Notes: generated by a model from the letters alone, not told the origin. A stretch of 35,562 nucleotides of DNA from Cysteiniphilum marinum (GCF_014857925.1 NZ_JACYVZ010000028.1:1-35562), one strand, 5' to 3'; positions 16,359 through 26,596 are shown, numbered from the stretch's first letter. Numbers and translations are program-made.

Positions 16359-17636
16359 TTAGTGCTTTTGCTCACGTACAAAACATAAGGTCAATAATGC
16401 TAAGATAATACTTGCAGGCAAGATACTAAAGGCAACCTCATAGCTTGACACGCTATAGTTTGCACCCAAGACATCCGGTTGCAAATGATCTAAAATCATG
16501 CCAACAAGTCCTTCAAAAGTGCCGCCAAATATTGGCTCTCCGGTATTGATCAATGCCACAGCTGTTGCCATTACCCACAAGGGATTCACCTTACGTCCGA
16601 CAACAAAGACTAACATAAATGAGCTTGTTACAATGCCATAGACAAGGCAGGCAATAACTAACAAGGTTGTATTTAGATGCAAATACAAAATAGCCAGCAA
16701 AGACACAAAACCAATGAGTGTGCAGCAAAACATAATCGGCACACAGCGGATCTTAACCGATAGTTTCCCCATAATTGGTGCACCAATCCCCATTCCGATA
16801 AAAATACATGAAATAAAATAACTGGCTTGTGTTGTCGTTAATGCATATTTCTGGACAAAAAAACTATTACCCCACAACCCACCAAAGGCATCAATCGTGG
16901 TAAAGATCAATCCAGAATACGCCATAAGCAACCAGTTATTGCGTGAACTGATAACCTTTTTGATCATCTTTAAAATATTCTTTTGTTCATTTTGCGCCGT
17001 TTGCTCCTCCGCTAAATTAGCATGCCCCTCTTCTGGGTCATCACGCACAATAAGCCAATAAACAATGGCAAAAACCACGCCAATAATGGCACAGTAATAC
17101 AAACCTTCTTGCCAACCAACGCTATTAAATAAAGCAGATAAGGGCGCCTGCCCAACAACCGCACCAGTCATTGCTGCAGTTAACAATAAACTACTGGCAA
17201 CAGAAAAACCTTTTTCATCAAACCAAGTTGCAGCTGCTTTCATATAACTGACTGTGGCAAACGCAACACCTAGCCCCATCATCAAGCGCCCAATAAAGGC
17301 AAAAGCAATATGATTAGATGCTGCAAATAGTAAGATGCCAAACGCACTGATAAGCAATGATACCGTACTAACATTACGACAACCAAAACGATCAAGAAGC
17401 AATCCAGCAAACGGCTGAACAAACAGCACACAATACAGAAAAACCGCCGATAAAAAACCCATTTGTGCCGAGTTAATACCAAAATGCAGTTTGATATCAC
17501 CGGCAATCAGACTTGGAAAGACCAATGCAATATATTTATAAAATAGTAAAAATGAACTAAGAACAATAACAATCCAAGCATAGCCTTTGATATTTTTGAT
17601 TGACATGTGTTTTTCTATTTCTTCTTTTTTGAGCAT
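16359..17636 (-). CDS. MFS transporter, Pht/Fpt-like phagosomal nutrient carrier type
   Basis: This is a 425-residue, 12-TM major facilitator carrier. The early YKYIALVFPSLIAGDIKLHFGI, LSAVFLYCVLFVQPFAGLLLDRFG and GRLMMGLGVAFATVSYMK segments resemble the Legionella Pht and Francisella Fpt amino-acid/nucleoside importers used by intracellular bacteria. The membership is by pattern only and substrate is unknown. The first ATG (17634-17636) has no good ribosome site; a second in-frame ATG at 17604-17606 (MSIKNIKGYAW) has a weak AGAAGAAA upstream and may be the real start, giving 415 residues. It is divergent from the outer-membrane protein gene. Confidence 0.85.
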   Translation of the reverse strand: MLKKEEIEKHMSIKNIKGYAWIVIVLSSFLLFYKYIALVFPSLIAGDIKLHFGINSAQMGFLSAVFLYCVLFVQPFAGLLLDRFGCRNVSTVSLLISAFGILLFAASNHIAFAFIGRLMMGLGVAFATVSYMKAAATWFDEKGFSVASSLLLTAAMTGAVVGQAPLSALFNSVGWQEGLYYCAIIGVVFAIVYWLIVRDDPEEGHANLAEEQTAQNEQKNILKMIKKVISSRNNWLLMAYSGLIFTTIDAFGGLWGNSFFVQKYALTTTQASYFISCIFIGMGIGAPIMGKLSVKIRCVPIMFCCTLIGFVSLLAILYLHLNTTLLVIACLVYGIVTSSFMLVFVVGRKVNPLWVMATAVALINTGEPIFGGTFEGLVGMILDHLQPDVLGANYSVSSYEVAFSILPASIILALLTLCFVREQKH

Positions 17637-17764
17637 AAGCCGTTATATTAACAGCCATTTTTTAGCAAAAGAAGTATATTTTTGTGTTGAGATATCTCTC
17701 TTTTTAGAAGGTTATAGTCTAAGATTACAATAGGATGATGAAAAACTAAGGTAATGAGTATTCT

Positions 17765-18490
17765 ATGAAGAAAATAATATCAATATTGAGTTTAGCTTTG
17801 TGTGCAAGCTCAGTAAGTAGTTATGCTTATGAAACACTGTCTTATGGTTTTGTTGATGTCAATGGAGGCTATGCCAATAGCCCAAGCTCGCTTGATTGGA
17901 ATCAATTCTCACTACCCAATCATACAACAGCCAATAACGGCGAAAGCTCCAACGCCTTTAGCGCGAGTATGCTTGCAGGTCTTGGTGCTGATCTAGGTTA
18001 TCATCTATCATTAGAAACCATGCTTGGCATTGGCTTTACCAGCGCCCTATATGACAGTACTGCCACAACCACTAATACATTGACATCAGCAACCGCACAT
18101 GGCAGTTTTAAGATTGAGCGCTCACTGTATGTGCCGATATTACTTGGTTTAAAATATCAGCCTTTTAATCGTTTAAGCTTTTCAGCTGCAGGAGGAGCCG
18201 CCTTTTTAAATCAAACGTACAAAGCCAATTTAAGTGGTTTTAGCACACCAATTGCTAGTGATGGGACACTCTCTGGCTTTCAACCTGCTATGCGCTTAGC
18301 AATGGATGTTCAATTAACGAGAAGCTTAAGCCTATCGGCAAGTTACTTACGGACATTTGGTAATGCGACAATTGATAATGACAATTCCAAACCATTACCT
18401 ATCCAAACATTTAGTCTTGGCTTACGCTATCAGTTCCCAATGGGTGAGGCACTTGCTAAGCAACGTATTTACGGCACACCATCAGATTAG
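17765..18490 (+). CDS. Outer-membrane beta-barrel protein (OmpA-like/OMP_b-brl fold)
   Basis: This 241-residue protein has a typical signal peptide (MKKIISILSLALCASSVSSYA, cleavage near residue 21). The mature part shows alternating hydrophobic strands with aromatic ends, such as LSYGFVDVNGGYA, SLETMLGIGFTSALY, SLYVPILLGLKYQPF, LSFSAAGGAAFLN and a late IQTFSLGLRYQF. This suggests an eight-stranded barrel of the small outer-membrane protein class. An unusual feature is the continuation past the last strand (GEALAKQRIYGTPSD). The function, whether adhesion, immune evasion or a pore, cannot be told. It is preceded by an AAGG ribosome site. Confidence 0.8.
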   Translation: MKKIISILSLALCASSVSSYAYETLSYGFVDVNGGYANSPSSLDWNQFSLPNHTTANNGESSNAFSASMLAGLGADLGYHLSLETMLGIGFTSALYDSTATTTNTLTSATAHGSFKIERSLYVPILLGLKYQPFNRLSFSAAGGAAFLNQTYKANLSGFSTPIASDGTLSGFQPAMRLAMDVQLTRSLSLSASYLRTFGNATIDNDNSKPLPIQTFSLGLRYQFPMGEALAKQRIYGTPSD

Positions 18491-18663
18491 TTAATACCTT
18501 TGTCACTTATCTCCTTATACTCCTTGTCCTTTGTACCATGTCATTTAGCACCACAAACTTACCCATTGTTTAAATCAACTTAACTTATGTCAACATTTCC
18601 AGATATTGTTAAGCTGAACTGTTTCATATAAAGTTCTGAACAAATCATATTCAGGATATCATT

Positions 18664-19839
18664 ATGAAAACGTATAAAATCGCCATACTGCTAAGCTATC
18701 TATCCATCGCCTCTGTATCTGCAGTAATACTTACACCTGCATTACCGCAAATTGGCAAATTTTACTCACTTGACACTTCCAGTCTCTCATGGTTTGTTGG
18801 GATTTTTCTATTTGGCTATGTTTTTGGTCAGCTGATTTATGCCCCACTTGCCAATCGTTTTGGTAGACTTAAAGCCATTCGCTTTGGTTTTGCCATCAAC
18901 TTAATTGGCTTGGTTATATGCTATATTGCGGTAACCAACATACTCCATAGCTATAGCTTGTTACTTTTAGCTCGGGTTATTACCGCACTTGGTTCTTCTG
19001 CGGGGTTGGCGTGTACTTTCACGTTAATCAATGAGCTTTTGAATGAAGCGCAAGCAAAGAAAGCAATCTCTTACTCCATGCTGTCTTTTATGCTCGGTAT
19101 TGGTATTGCTGTCACTCTCGGTGGTGTTGTTACGCAATACTTACAGTGGCAAGATCTATTTTTTATCTTGCTTATTCATGGTGCACTCGCCTATTTGTCA
19201 ACATTCTTGTTCCATGAAACACTGCAAGAAAAACACTCATTACATCCGATAGCAATTGCCCAAAGATACACACATGCATTAAAGAGTCATCGCTTACGTC
19301 ACTATGCTTTGATTATTGGTTTATGCTCAACAGTATCCTATGGCTACGCGGCAGCGGCACCAATGATCGCGCAGCACATATTGCATTTAACACCTAGCGA
19401 ATATGGCTACTGGAATCTAATCGCATTAGCGGGCACATTGATCAGTGGCTTAACTGCACCACGCATACTGCATCGGTTTGATGCTAATAAGCTTATTATG
19501 GTTGCCATTGCTATTGTTTTTATTGGCGCAATATCGCTTTATCTTAGCGTAGTACTTAATACTGGAGCATTAGTGTTCTTTCTTATTTGTGCAGTATTGT
19601 ATTACTTCAGCGGATTATTATTTCCAAGTGCAACACTCTTTGCTTCATCAGCGATTAATGATAAAGCATCTGTCTCATCAATGATGAGTTTTATGAATAT
19701 GGGTTCAGCAATGCTTGCAGTCATTATTATGGGTTATTTACCTGGAAACAGTGCACTACAATTTAGTCTGATACTTATTGCATTTATCGCTATTAATATA
19801 ATTTCAGGGATTTTTCTAAAAAGAGATAATCAATCTTGA
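18664..19839 (+). CDS. MFS transporter, Bcr/CflA-like drug efflux type
   Basis: This 391-residue inner-membrane carrier has 12 predicted TM segments. ILTPALPQIGKFYSLDTSSLSWFVGIFLFGYVFGQLIYAPLANRFGRLKAIRFG in TM1-3 carries the Bcr/CflA style (LPALP..., G.a.GQl.yGPlsdrfGRr) and RVITALGSSAGLACTFTLINE is the TM4 segment. Possible substrates are drugs or small metabolites; not determinable. The stop codon ends at 19839, one base before the CCA end of the converging tRNA-Lys gene. Confidence 0.82.
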   Translation: MKTYKIAILLSYLSIASVSAVILTPALPQIGKFYSLDTSSLSWFVGIFLFGYVFGQLIYAPLANRFGRLKAIRFGFAINLIGLVICYIAVTNILHSYSLLLLARVITALGSSAGLACTFTLINELLNEAQAKKAISYSMLSFMLGIGIAVTLGGVVTQYLQWQDLFFILLIHGALAYLSTFLFHETLQEKHSLHPIAIAQRYTHALKSHRLRHYALIIGLCSTVSYGYAAAAPMIAQHILHLTPSEYGYWNLIALAGTLISGLTAPRILHRFDANKLIMVAIAIVFIGAISLYLSVVLNTGALVFFLICAVLYYFSGLLFPSATLFASSAINDKASVSSMMSFMNMGSAMLAVIIMGYLPGNSALQFSLILIAFIAINIISGIFLKRDNQS

Positions 19840-19915
19840 TGGTGGGTCGTGCAGGATTCGAACCTGCGACCAATTGGTTAAAAGCCAACTGCTCTACCAA
19901 CTGAGCTAACGACCC
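19840..19915 (-). tRNA. tRNA-Lys (anticodon UUU)
   Basis: Read on the minus strand the 76-base gene starts GGGTCGTTAGCTCAGTTGGT and ends in an encoded CCA (19840-19842). The acceptor stem is GGGTCGT/ACGACCC, the D-loop has AGTTGGT and the T-arm GTTCGAATCC. The anticodon stem GTTGG/CCAAT frames the loop CTTTTAA, so the anticodon is TTT, for lysine AAA/AAG. It has its own promoter and lies downstream of the alpha-operon terminator. Confidence 0.97.
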
Positions 19916-19926
19916 GATGAGGAGCT

Positions 19927-19954
19927 ATTATAGCGAGTCAACCCCTTATTGCAA
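19927..19954 (-). promoter_or_regulatory. Promoter of tRNA-Lys
   Basis: On the minus strand TTGCAA (19949-19954) and TATAAT (19927-19932) are 16 bases apart. The predicted start is only a few bases before the mature tRNA. Confidence 0.7.
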
Positions 19955-19965
19955 GGGCTTTTTTT
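19943..19965 (+). terminator. Intrinsic terminator for the plus-strand MFS gene
   Basis: CCCTT (19943-19947), loop ATTGC, AAGGG (19953-19957) is followed by CTTTTTTT. It lies beyond the antisense tRNA and coincides with the -35 region of the tRNA promoter, so one stretch appears to serve both strands. Confidence 0.5.
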
Positions 19966-20032
19966 AATTAATTCTAGCGTTTCTTATATATACTCTTTTC
20001 ATGATCAAAAATAAGTTTTTTGAGACATAAAA

Positions 20033-20052
20033 AAACCTGCAATTGCAGGTTT
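20033..20052 (-). terminator. Intrinsic terminator of the alpha operon
   Basis: AAACCTGCAATTGCAGGTTT is a perfect 20-base palindrome. On the minus strand it is followed by a T-run, giving a strong rho-independent terminator just after rplQ. A short T-run on the other side could also stop plus-strand transcription. Confidence 0.85.
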
Positions 20053-20080
20053 TGATAGTATCAGTAATAAAAGTTGTAGA

Positions 20081-20524
20081 TTAAGCTTCTGCTACTTCTT
20101 CAACTTCTACTTGTGGACGATCAACTAGCTCAATAAATGCCATAGGCGCTTTATCACCAAAGCGGAAACCACACTTAAGTACGCGGGTATAACCACCTGG
20201 ACGAGCTTCATAACGCGGTCCGATTTCTTCAAATAGCTTCTTAACTGCTTCTTTATTACGTAGGTAATTAAAAGCTTGACGTCTTAAAGCAACTACTTGA
20301 CCTTTGAACTCATTATTATCATGATCAGTTGTTGATTTGCGCAGCTCAACTTCACGCTTTGCAAGCGTAATTAAAGGCTCAATAAAGCCTCTTAACTCTT
20401 TTGCTTTAGGCAAAGTTGTTTTGATCAGTTCATGCTTTAACAATGAAGCTGACATGTTTCTAAACATCGCTTTGCGATGGCTGCTTGTTCTATTAAACTT
20501 ACGACCACTCTTACGATGACGCAT
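20081..20524 (-). CDS. rplQ: 50S ribosomal protein L17
   Basis: This 147-residue protein of the large subunit, near the exit tunnel, begins [20 protein letters not shown], the L17 signature. Its core ends at [10 protein letters not shown] (about residue 137), and it carries an acidic tail, [11 protein letters not shown], which makes it longer than the E. coli protein (127). It is last in the alpha operon, 29 bases after rpoA, and is followed by the strong terminator. Confidence 0.98.
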   Translation of the reverse strand: MRHRKSGRKFNRTSSHRKAMFRNMSASLLKHELIKTTLPKAKELRGFIEPLITLAKREVELRKSTTDHDNNEFKGQVVALRRQAFNYLRNKEAVKKLFEEIGPRYEARPGGYTRVLKCGFRFGDKAPMAFIELVDRPQVEVEEVAEA

Positions 20525-20553
20525 AGTAATTTCCTTCTAGTTAAAATTATATA

Positions 20554-21528
20554 TTACTTACTAAGCTGCTCTGGCGGCCAGTTGTCAATTCTGACACCTA
20601 AAGAAAGGCCTCTTTCAGCTAAAACAGCTTTTATTTCATTCAAAGACTTACGCCCCAAATTTGGAATGCGCATTAAGTCTGATTCAGGGAATTGTACCAA
20701 ATCGCCCAGATAACGAATATTCTGAGCTTTTAGACAGTTCGCTGATCTTACCGTTAATTCTAAGTCTTCAACAGGTCTAAGCAATAAAGGATCGATTTCA
20801 GGGGCATCTTGTGCAGACTTACGACCTAATGGTGCTTTTAAATCCACAAAAACAGCGATCTGCTCATAAAAATAAGTCATCGCTAATTCGATTGCCTCCT
20901 CAGGCTTAATCGTACCTTTAGTACGCATATAAATTTCTAATTTCTCGCTATTATCATCTAAAGCTGAAACGGTAAAAGAAACATCTAAAACAGGATTATA
21001 AGCCGCATCCAATGGAATATAGCCAACCAACAATTCTTCAACTGCTGCTTGTGTATAAACTGTAGATGGTACAAATCCACGACCCTTAGTCACTTTAAGC
21101 GACATATTAAGCTTACCACCTTCATTAAGGTTAGCAATCACATAATTCGGATCTGATACTTTGACATTACCGCTGACTTCAAGATCTTTCGCTAACAACT
21201 TTGAAGGACCTGCTTTGGTGATTGTCAAATATGCTTCTTCTGTTTCATCTTGTAAACTAATAGCCAGCTTTTTTAGATTAAGCAGAATTTCTACAACATC
21301 TTCTTGTATACCTTCAACAGTGCAATATTCATGTAAAGCGCCTTCAATTTGCGCTTCTGTTACTGCAGAGCCAGGTATAGAAGATAATAAAATTCTTCTG
21401 AGAGCATTTCCCATTACATGACCAAAACCAACAGCTAATGGCTCAACAATCACCTTAAAGTGGTTATGTTTAACCTCAGTAACACTGCCAATTTGTGGTT
21501 TGTAAGCTTCAGTTGGACAAGTATGCAT
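20554..21528 (-). CDS. rpoA: RNA polymerase alpha subunit
   Basis: This 324-residue subunit nucleates RNA polymerase assembly and contacts activators and UP-element DNA. The N-terminal dimerisation domain (about 15-235) shows the conserved [18 protein letters not shown]. The C-terminal domain has the DNA-contact residues Arg261, Asn264 and Cys265 in [10 protein letters not shown] (R265, N268 and C269 in E. coli), and ends with [15 protein letters not shown] precedes the ATG. It lies in the usual place between rpsD and rplQ. Some Francisella relatives carry a second rpoA; only one is seen here, and it keeps the canonical DNA-binding residues. Confidence 0.98.
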   Translation of the reverse strand: MHTCPTEAYKPQIGSVTEVKHNHFKVIVEPLAVGFGHVMGNALRRILLSSIPGSAVTEAQIEGALHEYCTVEGIQEDVVEILLNLKKLAISLQDETEEAYLTITKAGPSKLLAKDLEVSGNVKVSDPNYVIANLNEGGKLNMSLKVTKGRGFVPSTVYTQAAVEELLVGYIPLDAAYNPVLDVSFTVSALDDNSEKLEIYMRTKGTIKPEEAIELAMTYFYEQIAVFVDLKAPLGRKSAQDAPEIDPLLLRPVEDLELTVRSANCLKAQNIRYLGDLVQFPESDLMRIPNLGRKSLNEIKAVLAERGLSLGVRIDNWPPEQLSK

Positions 21529-21549
21529 TAACTGCTCTCCGTTTATTTA

Positions 21550-22170
21550 TTATTTAGAGTACAATTCAACAATCAACTGCTCATTGATATCAGCAGATAA
21601 TTCAGCACGCTCTGGCTTAGACTTGAAAGCACCTTCAAGCTTGGCTTCATCTACTTCAATCCAAGATAAAGTGCCGCGTTGCTTAGAAAGCTCTAATGCA
21701 CTTTGAATACGCAATTGCTTCTTCGATTTTTCACGAACAGCAACAACGTCACCTGCTTGTAAAGCATATGAAGGGATATTACATGCTTTGCCATTAACCA
21801 AAATGCCTTTGTGTGTCACTAACTGACGTGCTTCTGCACGTGTTGAACCAAAGCCCATACGGAAAACAACATTATCCAAGCGACCTTCTAAAAGCTCAAG
21901 AAGGTTTGCACCTGTGTTGCCTTTACGTCTTGCTGCTTCAACATAATAACGCTTAAATTGATTCTCAAGTACGCCATAAATACGACGAACTTTTTGCTTT
22001 TCACGCAATTGTAAACCGTAATCAGATAGGCGCGCTCTTTTTGCACCGTGTTGACCAGGCTGCGTGTTAATCTTACATTTTTCTTCGATTGATCTTACAC
22101 CGCTTTTTAGCTGAAGATCAGTACCTTCTCTACGAGAAAGCTTACACTTAGGTCCTAAGTATCTAGCCAT
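21550..22170 (-). CDS. rpsD: 30S ribosomal protein S4
   Basis: This 206-residue primary 16S rRNA-binding protein has [19 protein letters not shown] at its start and an S4 RNA-binding domain near residues 95-160 ([31 protein letters not shown]). It matches E. coli S4 (206) in length. It lies between rpsK and rpoA. In E. coli S4 is the translational repressor of this operon; here that is inference from conserved order. Confidence 0.98.
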   Translation of the reverse strand: MARYLGPKCKLSRREGTDLQLKSGVRSIEEKCKINTQPGQHGAKRARLSDYGLQLREKQKVRRIYGVLENQFKRYYVEAARRKGNTGANLLELLEGRLDNVVFRMGFGSTRAEARQLVTHKGILVNGKACNIPSYALQAGDVVAVREKSKKQLRIQSALELSKQRGTLSWIEVDEAKLEGAFKSKPERAELSADINEQLIVELYSK

Positions 22171-22188
22171 TTTACTTACCTTAAAATC

Positions 22189-22575
22189 TTATACACGACG
22201 TTTTTTCGGAGGACGGCAACCGTTATGCGGTAACGGTGTTACATCCGTAATGCTCGTCACTTTGAAGCCTTTTGCATTTAAAGCGCGTACCGCAGATTCT
22301 CGCCCAGGTCCTGGACCTTTCACAAGAACGTCTACGTTTTTCACGCCATATTCAAGCGCAACATCGCCTGCTCTTTCAGCGGCAACCTGTGCTGCAAAAG
22401 GTGTACTCTTACGAGAACCTCTAAAACCACTACCACCAGAAGTCGCCCAAGACAACGCATTACCTTGACGATCCGTAATAGTGATAATCGTGTTGTTAAA
22501 AGAAGCGTGGATATGCGCAATCGCATCCGGTACGCTCTTCTTGATTTTCTTCTTAGGCTTTACAGCTTTTGCCAT
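22189..22575 (-). CDS. rpsK: 30S ribosomal protein S11
   Basis: This 128-residue small-subunit platform protein has the conserved [40 protein letters not shown] and the C-terminal [18 protein letters not shown]. The basic N-terminal KPKKKIKKS tail is normal for gammaproteobacteria. It starts 30 bases after rpsM. Confidence 0.98.
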   Translation of the reverse strand: MAKAVKPKKKIKKSVPDAIAHIHASFNNTIITITDRQGNALSWATSGGSGFRGSRKSTPFAAQVAAERAGDVALEYGVKNVDVLVKGPGPGRESAVRALNAKGFKVTSITDVTPLPHNGCRPPKKRRV

Positions 22576-22605
22576 AAGTTTGATTCCTATTTGTTATAAT
22601 TGTAC

Positions 22606-22962
22606 TTATGCCCTAATTGGCTTTCTTGGTCCTTTACGCGTACGAGCATTCGTCTTAGTACGCTGACCTCTTACAGGCAGATTACGGCGATGTCTACGAC
22701 CACGATAAGTACCTAGATCCATTAAACGCTTAATGTTCATTGATACTTCACGACGAAGATCACCTTCCACTGTAAACTTGGCAACTTCACTTCTCAATGA
22801 CTCGATCTGCTCTTCTGTCAAGTCTTTGATTTTGTTGCTTGGTTCAATGTTACACGCAGCACATATTTTAATTGCGCGTGGACGCCCAATACCATAAATC
22901 GCTGTTAAGGCAACATCAGCATGCTTATGATCAGGAACGTTAATCCCAGCTATACGAGCCAT
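22606..22962 (-). CDS. rpsM: 30S ribosomal protein S13
   Basis: This 118-residue protein of the head of the small subunit contacts the P-site tRNA and intersubunit bridges. [20 protein letters not shown] and the terminal [19 protein letters not shown]-type block (here [20 protein letters not shown]) are diagnostic. It is the first gene of the alpha operon, behind a clear promoter in the 109-base gap after rpmJ. Confidence 0.98.
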   Translation of the reverse strand: MARIAGINVPDHKHADVALTAIYGIGRPRAIKICAACNIEPSNKIKDLTEEQIESLRSEVAKFTVEGDLRREVSMNIKRLMDLGTYRGRRHRRNLPVRGQRTKTNARTRKGPRKPIRA

Positions 22963-23025
22963 TTACAATACTCCATTTACTTTATTAATATCTTAAAATT
23001 ATTAGTTAATTTGGCACGGCGGACG

Positions 23026-23054
23026 AATATAACGCTTTTTTTATTAAAAAGCAA
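23026..23054 (-). promoter_or_regulatory. Promoter of the alpha operon (rpsM)
   Basis: On the minus strand TTGCTT (23049-23054) and TATATT (23026-23031) are 17 bases apart, followed by a GC-rich discriminator (CGTCCGCC). The transcription start is about 60 bases before rpsM. It should allow the alpha operon to be transcribed apart from spc. Confidence 0.7.
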
Positions 23055-23071
23055 GCCACCATGTCTAATTA

Positions 23072-23185
23072 TTAACCTTGACGCTGTTTGTGTCTTGGAT
23101 CAGTACAGATCACACGAACCACACGATTACGCTTGATCACTTTACAGTTTCTACACATCTTCTTCACAGAAGCTCTGACTTTCAT
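23072..23185 (-). CDS. rpmJ: 50S ribosomal protein L36
   Basis: This 37-residue protein, [20 protein letters not shown] followed by [17 protein letters not shown], is the zinc-ribbon type of L36: Cys11, Cys14, Cys27 and His32 are the metal ligands. It is short enough to escape length filters. It follows secY by 24 bases and closes the spc operon, as in E. coli. Confidence 0.97.
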
Positions 23186-23209
23186 CTGATTACCTCATTC
23201 TTGTTAAAA

Positions 23210-24541
23210 TTATAATTTACCGTAATTACTCAAATTTGCTTTCTTTAACAGTGAGTCATACTGAGTTGACATCATATGTGATTGCACTTGCGCCATGAAA
23301 TCCATGATCACAACCACAACGATCAATAATGATGTTCCACCAAATGTAAACGACAACCCATGACCAAAAAAGTTCATAACAAAAATTGGTAATAAACAAA
23401 TTGCGGTAATATAGATCGAACCAATAAGTGTTAATTTACTCATGACCGAGTCAATATATTTTGCTGTTTGCTCACCAGGTCTAACCCCAGTAATAAACGC
23501 CCCAGAACGCTTAAGATTATCTGCTGTTTCTTTCGGATTGAAAACAAGCGCCGTATAGAAGAAACAAAAGAAAATAATCGCTGCTGCAAATATCAATGTA
23601 TACAGCAAGCTACCTGGTTGAAGCGCTTCACCAATTTCAGCTAACCATCCTAATGAAGGTGAAGATGCAAACCAATTAGAAAGCATCCCAGGAACCATCA
23701 AAATAGATGATGCGAAAATAGGCGGAATCACACCCGCCATATTTAGTTTTAATGGTAAATGACTTGTTTGTGGCGCCATCATCTTACGACCTTGCTGACG
23801 TTTAGCATAGTTAACCGTAATACGACGTTGAGCACGTTCGACAAAAACAACAAAAGCAACAACCGCTAGTAAGATAACTAGCAACACCCAAACAGTTAGG
23901 TATGAAATTGCGCCTTGGTTAGCTTGTGAAATTGTTGTGCTAATTTCAAATGGCAGGTTGGCAACAATACCTGAGAAGATTAGTAATGAGATACCATTAC
24001 CAATACCACGTTCAGTCATCTGCTCACCCAACCACATCAAAAACATACTGCCTGTTGTCATTGAGATAATTGCGGCAAAATAAAACAAAAATCTTGAGTC
24101 AATATCCACGAGTCCAGGCTGATTGAACGTATAAACTGCGATACCAAACGATTGCACTAACGCGAGCGCCAAAGTGGCATATCTTGTGTATTGCGTTATT
24201 TTCTTCTGCCCTGATTCCCCTTCTTTTTTGAGCTCCATCAGTTTTGGTGAAACCGCACTCATCATCTGGAAGATAATCGACGCTGAAATATAAGGCATAA
24301 CACCTAATGCAAAGATACTTAACTTCTCAAGTGCACCACCAGAGAACATGTTAAACATACTCAAAAGTCCATTGCCACCAGCGTACTGCGCTGACATTAA
24401 CTTACTCAACTGATCAGCATCAATATATGGGATCGGGATATAGACACCTAGTCTAAAGACAATAATGCCTAATAAGACAAAAAGAAGGCGTTGTCTTAAT
24501 TCTTTAAGTCCGCCACCTTTTTTAAGATTTTGTGTTGCCAT
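23210..24541 (-). CDS. secY: Protein translocase subunit SecY
   Basis: This 443-residue inner-membrane channel of the Sec translocon has ten TM segments. [13 protein letters not shown] and the plug region near 60-75, [21 protein letters not shown] in TM5 and the C-terminal cytoplasmic loops with [11 protein letters not shown]-type sequence (here [13 protein letters not shown]) are the hallmarks. Length is the same as E. coli SecY (443). It lies in its usual position after rplO and exports proteins with SecE, SecG and SecA. Confidence 0.98.
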   Translation of the reverse strand: MATQNLKKGGGLKELRQRLLFVLLGIIVFRLGVYIPIPYIDADQLSKLMSAQYAGGNGLLSMFNMFSGGALEKLSIFALGVMPYISASIIFQMMSAVSPKLMELKKEGESGQKKITQYTRYATLALALVQSFGIAVYTFNQPGLVDIDSRFLFYFAAIISMTTGSMFLMWLGEQMTERGIGNGISLLIFSGIVANLPFEISTTISQANQGAISYLTVWVLLVILLAVVAFVVFVERAQRRITVNYAKRQQGRKMMAPQTSHLPLKLNMAGVIPPIFASSILMVPGMLSNWFASSPSLGWLAEIGEALQPGSLLYTLIFAAAIIFFCFFYTALVFNPKETADNLKRSGAFITGVRPGEQTAKYIDSVMSKLTLIGSIYITAICLLPIFVMNFFGHGLSFTFGGTSLLIVVVVIMDFMAQVQSHMMSTQYDSLLKKANLSNYGKL

Positions 24542-24548
24542 AGCAATA

Positions 24549-24980
24549 TTACTCTACCTTACCACCAGCAGATTCAATAGCTGCTTTTGCACCTTTTGTG
24601 CAATGCAAACCATTAATAGTAACTGGTTTATTGATTTCACCACTTGCAATAATGCGCGCTTCAAGCATATCTTTACGTACAAGACCTGCCTGCTTTAACA
24701 CATCCAAAGTCACTACGTCTGCTTCAACTACATTTAATTCATGCAATCTGATTTCAGCAACATATCTTGCTTTTTGTGAAGTAAAACCAAATTTAGGTAG
24801 TCTTCTTTGTAAAGGCATCTGACCGCCTTCAAAACCAACTTTATGGTAACCGCCAGAGCGTGCTTTTTGACCTTTGTGGCCACGACCAGAAGTCTTACCA
24901 AGACCACTACCGATACCACGTCCAAGGCGCTTTGCAGCAGGCTTTGAGCCTTGCGCTGGAGAAATTGTATTTAATCTCAT
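24549..24980 (-). CDS. rplO: 50S ribosomal protein L15
   Basis: This 143-residue late-assembly large-subunit protein has [20 protein letters not shown], the glycine-rich [21 protein letters not shown] tail and the globular C-terminal part. It lies 5 bases after rpmD and 7 bases before secY. Confidence 0.98.
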   Translation of the reverse strand: MRLNTISPAQGSKPAAKRLGRGIGSGLGKTSGRGHKGQKARSGGYHKVGFEGGQMPLQRRLPKFGFTSQKARYVAEIRLHELNVVEADVVTLDVLKQAGLVRKDMLEARIIASGEINKPVTINGLHCTKGAKAAIESAGGKVE

Positions 24981-24985
24981 TGAAA

Positions 24986-25171
24986 TTACCCCTCTATCTT
25001 CACCATGTAGTTGATCTTGTTAGCCATACCACGATTAGCAGGCGTATCAATCACTTCTACACTTTGGCGAATTTTACGTAAACCTAGACCGCTTGCACAC
25101 GCTTTGTGTGATGCTTGGCGGCCAATTAGGCTTTTCGTCAACGTTACTTTAAAAGTCTTATTATCAGTCAT
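24986..25171 (-). CDS. rpmD: 50S ribosomal protein L30
   Basis: This 61-residue protein has the L30 pattern [20 protein letters not shown] and [12 protein letters not shown]. It lies between rpsE and rplO. Bacteria without L30 exist, so its presence is informative. Confidence 0.97.
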   Translation of the reverse strand: MTDNKTFKVTLTKSLIGRQASHKACASGLGLRKIRQSVEVIDTPANRGMANKINYMVKIEG

Positions 25172-25176
25172 CGTAC

Positions 25177-25677
25177 TTACCCTTGAATTGCTTCAACGCT
25201 CAAGCCACGCTTCTCTGCAATCTCCTCAGGAGATTTAAGGCTGCTTAAACCATTGATAGTTGCACGAACAACGTTGATTGGGTTAGTGGAACCATAAGTC
25301 TTAGCTAATACGTTATGAACACCTACCACTTCAAATACTGCACGCATCGCACCACCGGCAATAATACCTGTACCTTGAGATGCTGGCTGCATGAATACTT
25401 TAGACGCACCATGGTTAGCGGTTGTTGGGTACCATAAAGTATCACCATTTAAGTTAACCGTTTCCATATTGCGACGTGCGTTTTCCATTGCTTTTTGGAT
25501 TGCCACAGGTACTTCACGAGATTTACCTCTACCAATACCGACTCGGCCATTTCCATCACCAACAACAACTAAAGCAGCAAAGCTCATGATTCTGCCGCCT
25601 TTAACTGTTTTGGCATGTCTTTTTACGCTGACTAACTTCTCGATCAAGCCGTCAGTTTTTTGCATATTATCTGCCAT
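25177..25677 (-). CDS. rpsE: 30S ribosomal protein S5
   Basis: This 166-residue protein shapes the mRNA entry channel and decoding fidelity. The double-stranded RNA-binding part carries [20 protein letters not shown], followed by [20 protein letters not shown] and a C-terminal domain with [17 protein letters not shown]. The length is the same as in E. coli. No deviation in the residues usually linked to spectinomycin resistance is obvious (VKGGR is intact). Confidence 0.98.
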   Translation of the reverse strand: MADNMQKTDGLIEKLVSVKRHAKTVKGGRIMSFAALVVVGDGNGRVGIGRGKSREVPVAIQKAMENARRNMETVNLNGDTLWYPTTANHGASKVFMQPASQGTGIIAGGAMRAVFEVVGVHNVLAKTYGSTNPINVVRATINGLSSLKSPEEIAEKRGLSVEAIQG

Positions 25678-25693
25678 TATCAGTCGCCTTTAA

Positions 25694-26047
25694 TTAAAAT
25701 TTCAAACCATTTTCTCTAGCTGAATCAGCTAGCGCTTTTACGCGGCCGTGATATCTAAAGCCTGAACGGTCAAAAGCAACCTGCTCAATGCCTTTTTCAA
25801 CAGCGCGCTGTGCAATTACTTTACCAACAACTGTGGCTGCAGCAACGTTCCCAGTGTAAGAACAATCGCCTTTCACAGCTTGCTCAAGTGTTGAAGCTTG
25901 CGCTAAAACTTGATTACCATCGCCAGAAATAATTTGAGCATACATATGCTTAGGTGTTCTATGTATGCATAAACGAACTTGATTTAGCTCTTTAAGCTTA
26001 ATGCGTGTACGCTTTGCACGACGTAAACGAGCAATTTTCTTATTCAT
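25694..26047 (-). CDS. rplR: 50S ribosomal protein L18
   Basis: This 117-residue protein binds 5S rRNA in the central protuberance. [20 protein letters not shown] at the start, [14 protein letters not shown] and the closing [20 protein letters not shown] are diagnostic. I chose the ATG at 26045-26047 over the in-frame GTG at 26057-26059: this gives exactly the E. coli length (117) and a GTGAG ribosome site upstream. The GTG would begin one base from the rplF stop codon. Confidence 0.95.
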   Translation of the reverse strand: MNKKIARLRRAKRTRIKLKELNQVRLCIHRTPKHMYAQIISGDGNQVLAQASTLEQAVKGDCSYTGNVAAATVVGKVIAQRAVEKGIEQVAFDRSGFRYHGRVKALADSARENGLKF

Positions 26048-26059
26048 AGTTTTACTCAC

Positions 26060-26596
26060 TTATTTTTTCTTAGCTTCTTTGGTGATTACTCTTTCATCCG
26101 CATAACGAACACCTTTGCCTTTATAAGCTTCAGGTTGACGATAAGCGCGGATATCTGCTGCAACTTTACCAAGTAGCTCTTTGTTCGCACTCTTCAAAAC
26201 AATTTCAGTTTGTGAAGGTGTCTCAGCTGTCACACCTTGAGGTAACGCATGATCGACTGGATGAGAGAAGCCAAGTGTTAAGTTTACACTGTTACCTTGC
26301 GCTTTAGCACGGTAACCAACACCTACCAACTGCAACTTTTTCTCAAAGCCCTGACTAACGCCAACAACCATGTTGTTAATCACTGAGCGCGCAGTACCTG
26401 ATTGCATATTTGCAGTTTTAGACTCATCATTTGGTTTAATGTTGATAATCTTATCTGCAATTTCAATCGTCACTGCATTATTAATTTTTTTAACTAGTTC
26501 GCCTTTGGCACCCTTAACGGTAACAAGGTTATCATTTGCTACTGTAACTGTAACACCGCTAGGAATAGCAACAGGCTTTTTACCAACTCTAGACAT
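26060..26596 (-). CDS. rplF: 50S ribosomal protein L6
   Basis: This 178-residue large-subunit protein lies near the factor-binding site. [19 protein letters not shown], the middle [24 protein letters not shown] and the closing [23 protein letters not shown] are the L6 signature. It lies 15 bases after rpsH. Confidence 0.98.
   Translation of the reverse strand: MSRVGKKPVAIPSGVTVTVANDNLVTVKGAKGELVKKINNAVTIEIADKIINIKPNDESKTANMQSGTARSVINNMVVGVSQGFEKKLQLVGVGYRAKAQGNSVNLTLGFSHPVDHALPQGVTAETPSQTEIVLKSANKELLGKVAADIRAYRQPEAYKGKGVRYADERVITKEAKKK

Noticed and set aside
19840-19915. tRNA-Lys as integration site of a mobile island
   Set aside because: No integrase and no repeated tRNA 3' end were seen nearby.
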